NCBI GenBank assembly: GCA_031270615.1
Contig: JAISXE010000392.1
Coordinates: 1 to 21,829 of the forward strand
Direction: 5' to 3'
Origin: Spirochaetia bacterium
GTDB lineage: Bacteria; Spirochaetota; Spirochaetia; DTKZ01
DNA length: 21,829 nucleotides
The notes under the pieces were generated by a model. It was not told where the DNA came from. It was given only the letters and a program-made list of their open reading frames with translations, and searched no databases. Shown here piece by piece: positions 21,724-21,829 of this stretch. The translations under genes and the position numbers were made by a program. How positions within the stretch are numbered: position 1 is the stretch's first letter; the number at the start of each line of letters is the position of its first letter.

Positions 21724-21829
21724 AGAGCTTATCCTTAAATAACGCATAGTACACAAAGGCAAAAATTTACCACGGACAACACGGACTGCGCACGCCGAAA
21801 TAAACGCACGCCCATCAGGGCGTGTCTTT
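21724..21829 (-). repeat. Right arm of the window-end inverted repeat
   Basis: Reverse complement of 12-117 with a single mismatch. Homology stops at 21724 on the inner side; on the outer side the window ends while the match is still running, so the true repeat may be longer. Confidence 0.9.

Noticed and set aside
12..21829. A 21.8-kb composite transposon bounded by the 106-bp inverted repeats
   Set aside because: The content is housekeeping operons. There is no transposase or integrase, and the arms coincide with the window ends, which an assembly break explains better.

Overview
The window looks like a contig from a fairly GC-rich spirochaete of the Treponema group (Treponemataceae or a relative, possibly a gut species). 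Three observations point there. A V-type ATPase operon in the order E - DUF2764 protein - A - B - D - I - K is, as I recall it, the arrangement of Treponema and Borrelia. uvrA sits directly beside a very long LptD-like protein, as I recall for T. pallidum TP0514/TP0515. The window also encodes a lipoprotein and several exported proteins. The species cannot be named from this sequence. A 106-bp inverted repeat with one mismatch occupies both extreme ends (12-117 and 21724-21829), as expected if assembly stopped at a dispersed repeat.

Layout. (1) Positions 246-7399, minus strand: an apparent operon running from an exported TPR-like protein to uvrA (nucleotide excision repair) to lptD (outer-membrane beta-barrel assembly family), with gaps of 6 and 11 nt. 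(2) Positions 7440-11212, plus strand: a tripartite tricarboxylate transporter cassette, tctC-tctB-tctA, with its own sigma70-type promoter and operator-like repeats. A cluster of hairpin repeats lies before it and another lies between tctC and tctB. (3) Positions 11219-12256, minus strand: ispG (MEP isoprenoid pathway), convergent with tctA at a distance of only 6 nt. (4) Positions 12338-19538, minus strand: the complete seven-gene V-ATPase operon, with a textbook promoter at 19664-19692, an AT-rich tract upstream of it and a terminator at 12284-12324. (5) Positions 19739-20306: repeats only. (6) Positions 20307-20912, minus strand: a small lipoprotein whose best promoter match implies a leaderless mRNA. 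(7) Positions 20913-21829: about 0.9 kb of noncoding repeats.

How the genes relate. The V-ATPase carries the c-ring residues that bind Na+ in Enterococcus hirae NtpK, so a sodium-coupled enzyme is predicted. The tct genes form a secondary carboxylate-type uptake system. LptD belongs to the outer membrane, and UvrA and IspG are housekeeping proteins.

The least ordinary content is noncoding. Every large intergenic gap is filled by a mosaic of short palindromic modules. Linker words are shared between copies, while hairpin arms are often different but still perfectly self-complementary. The modules appear in different orders and numbers in each gap. I see no transposase, CRISPR array, tRNA, rRNA or toxin/defence system in the window.
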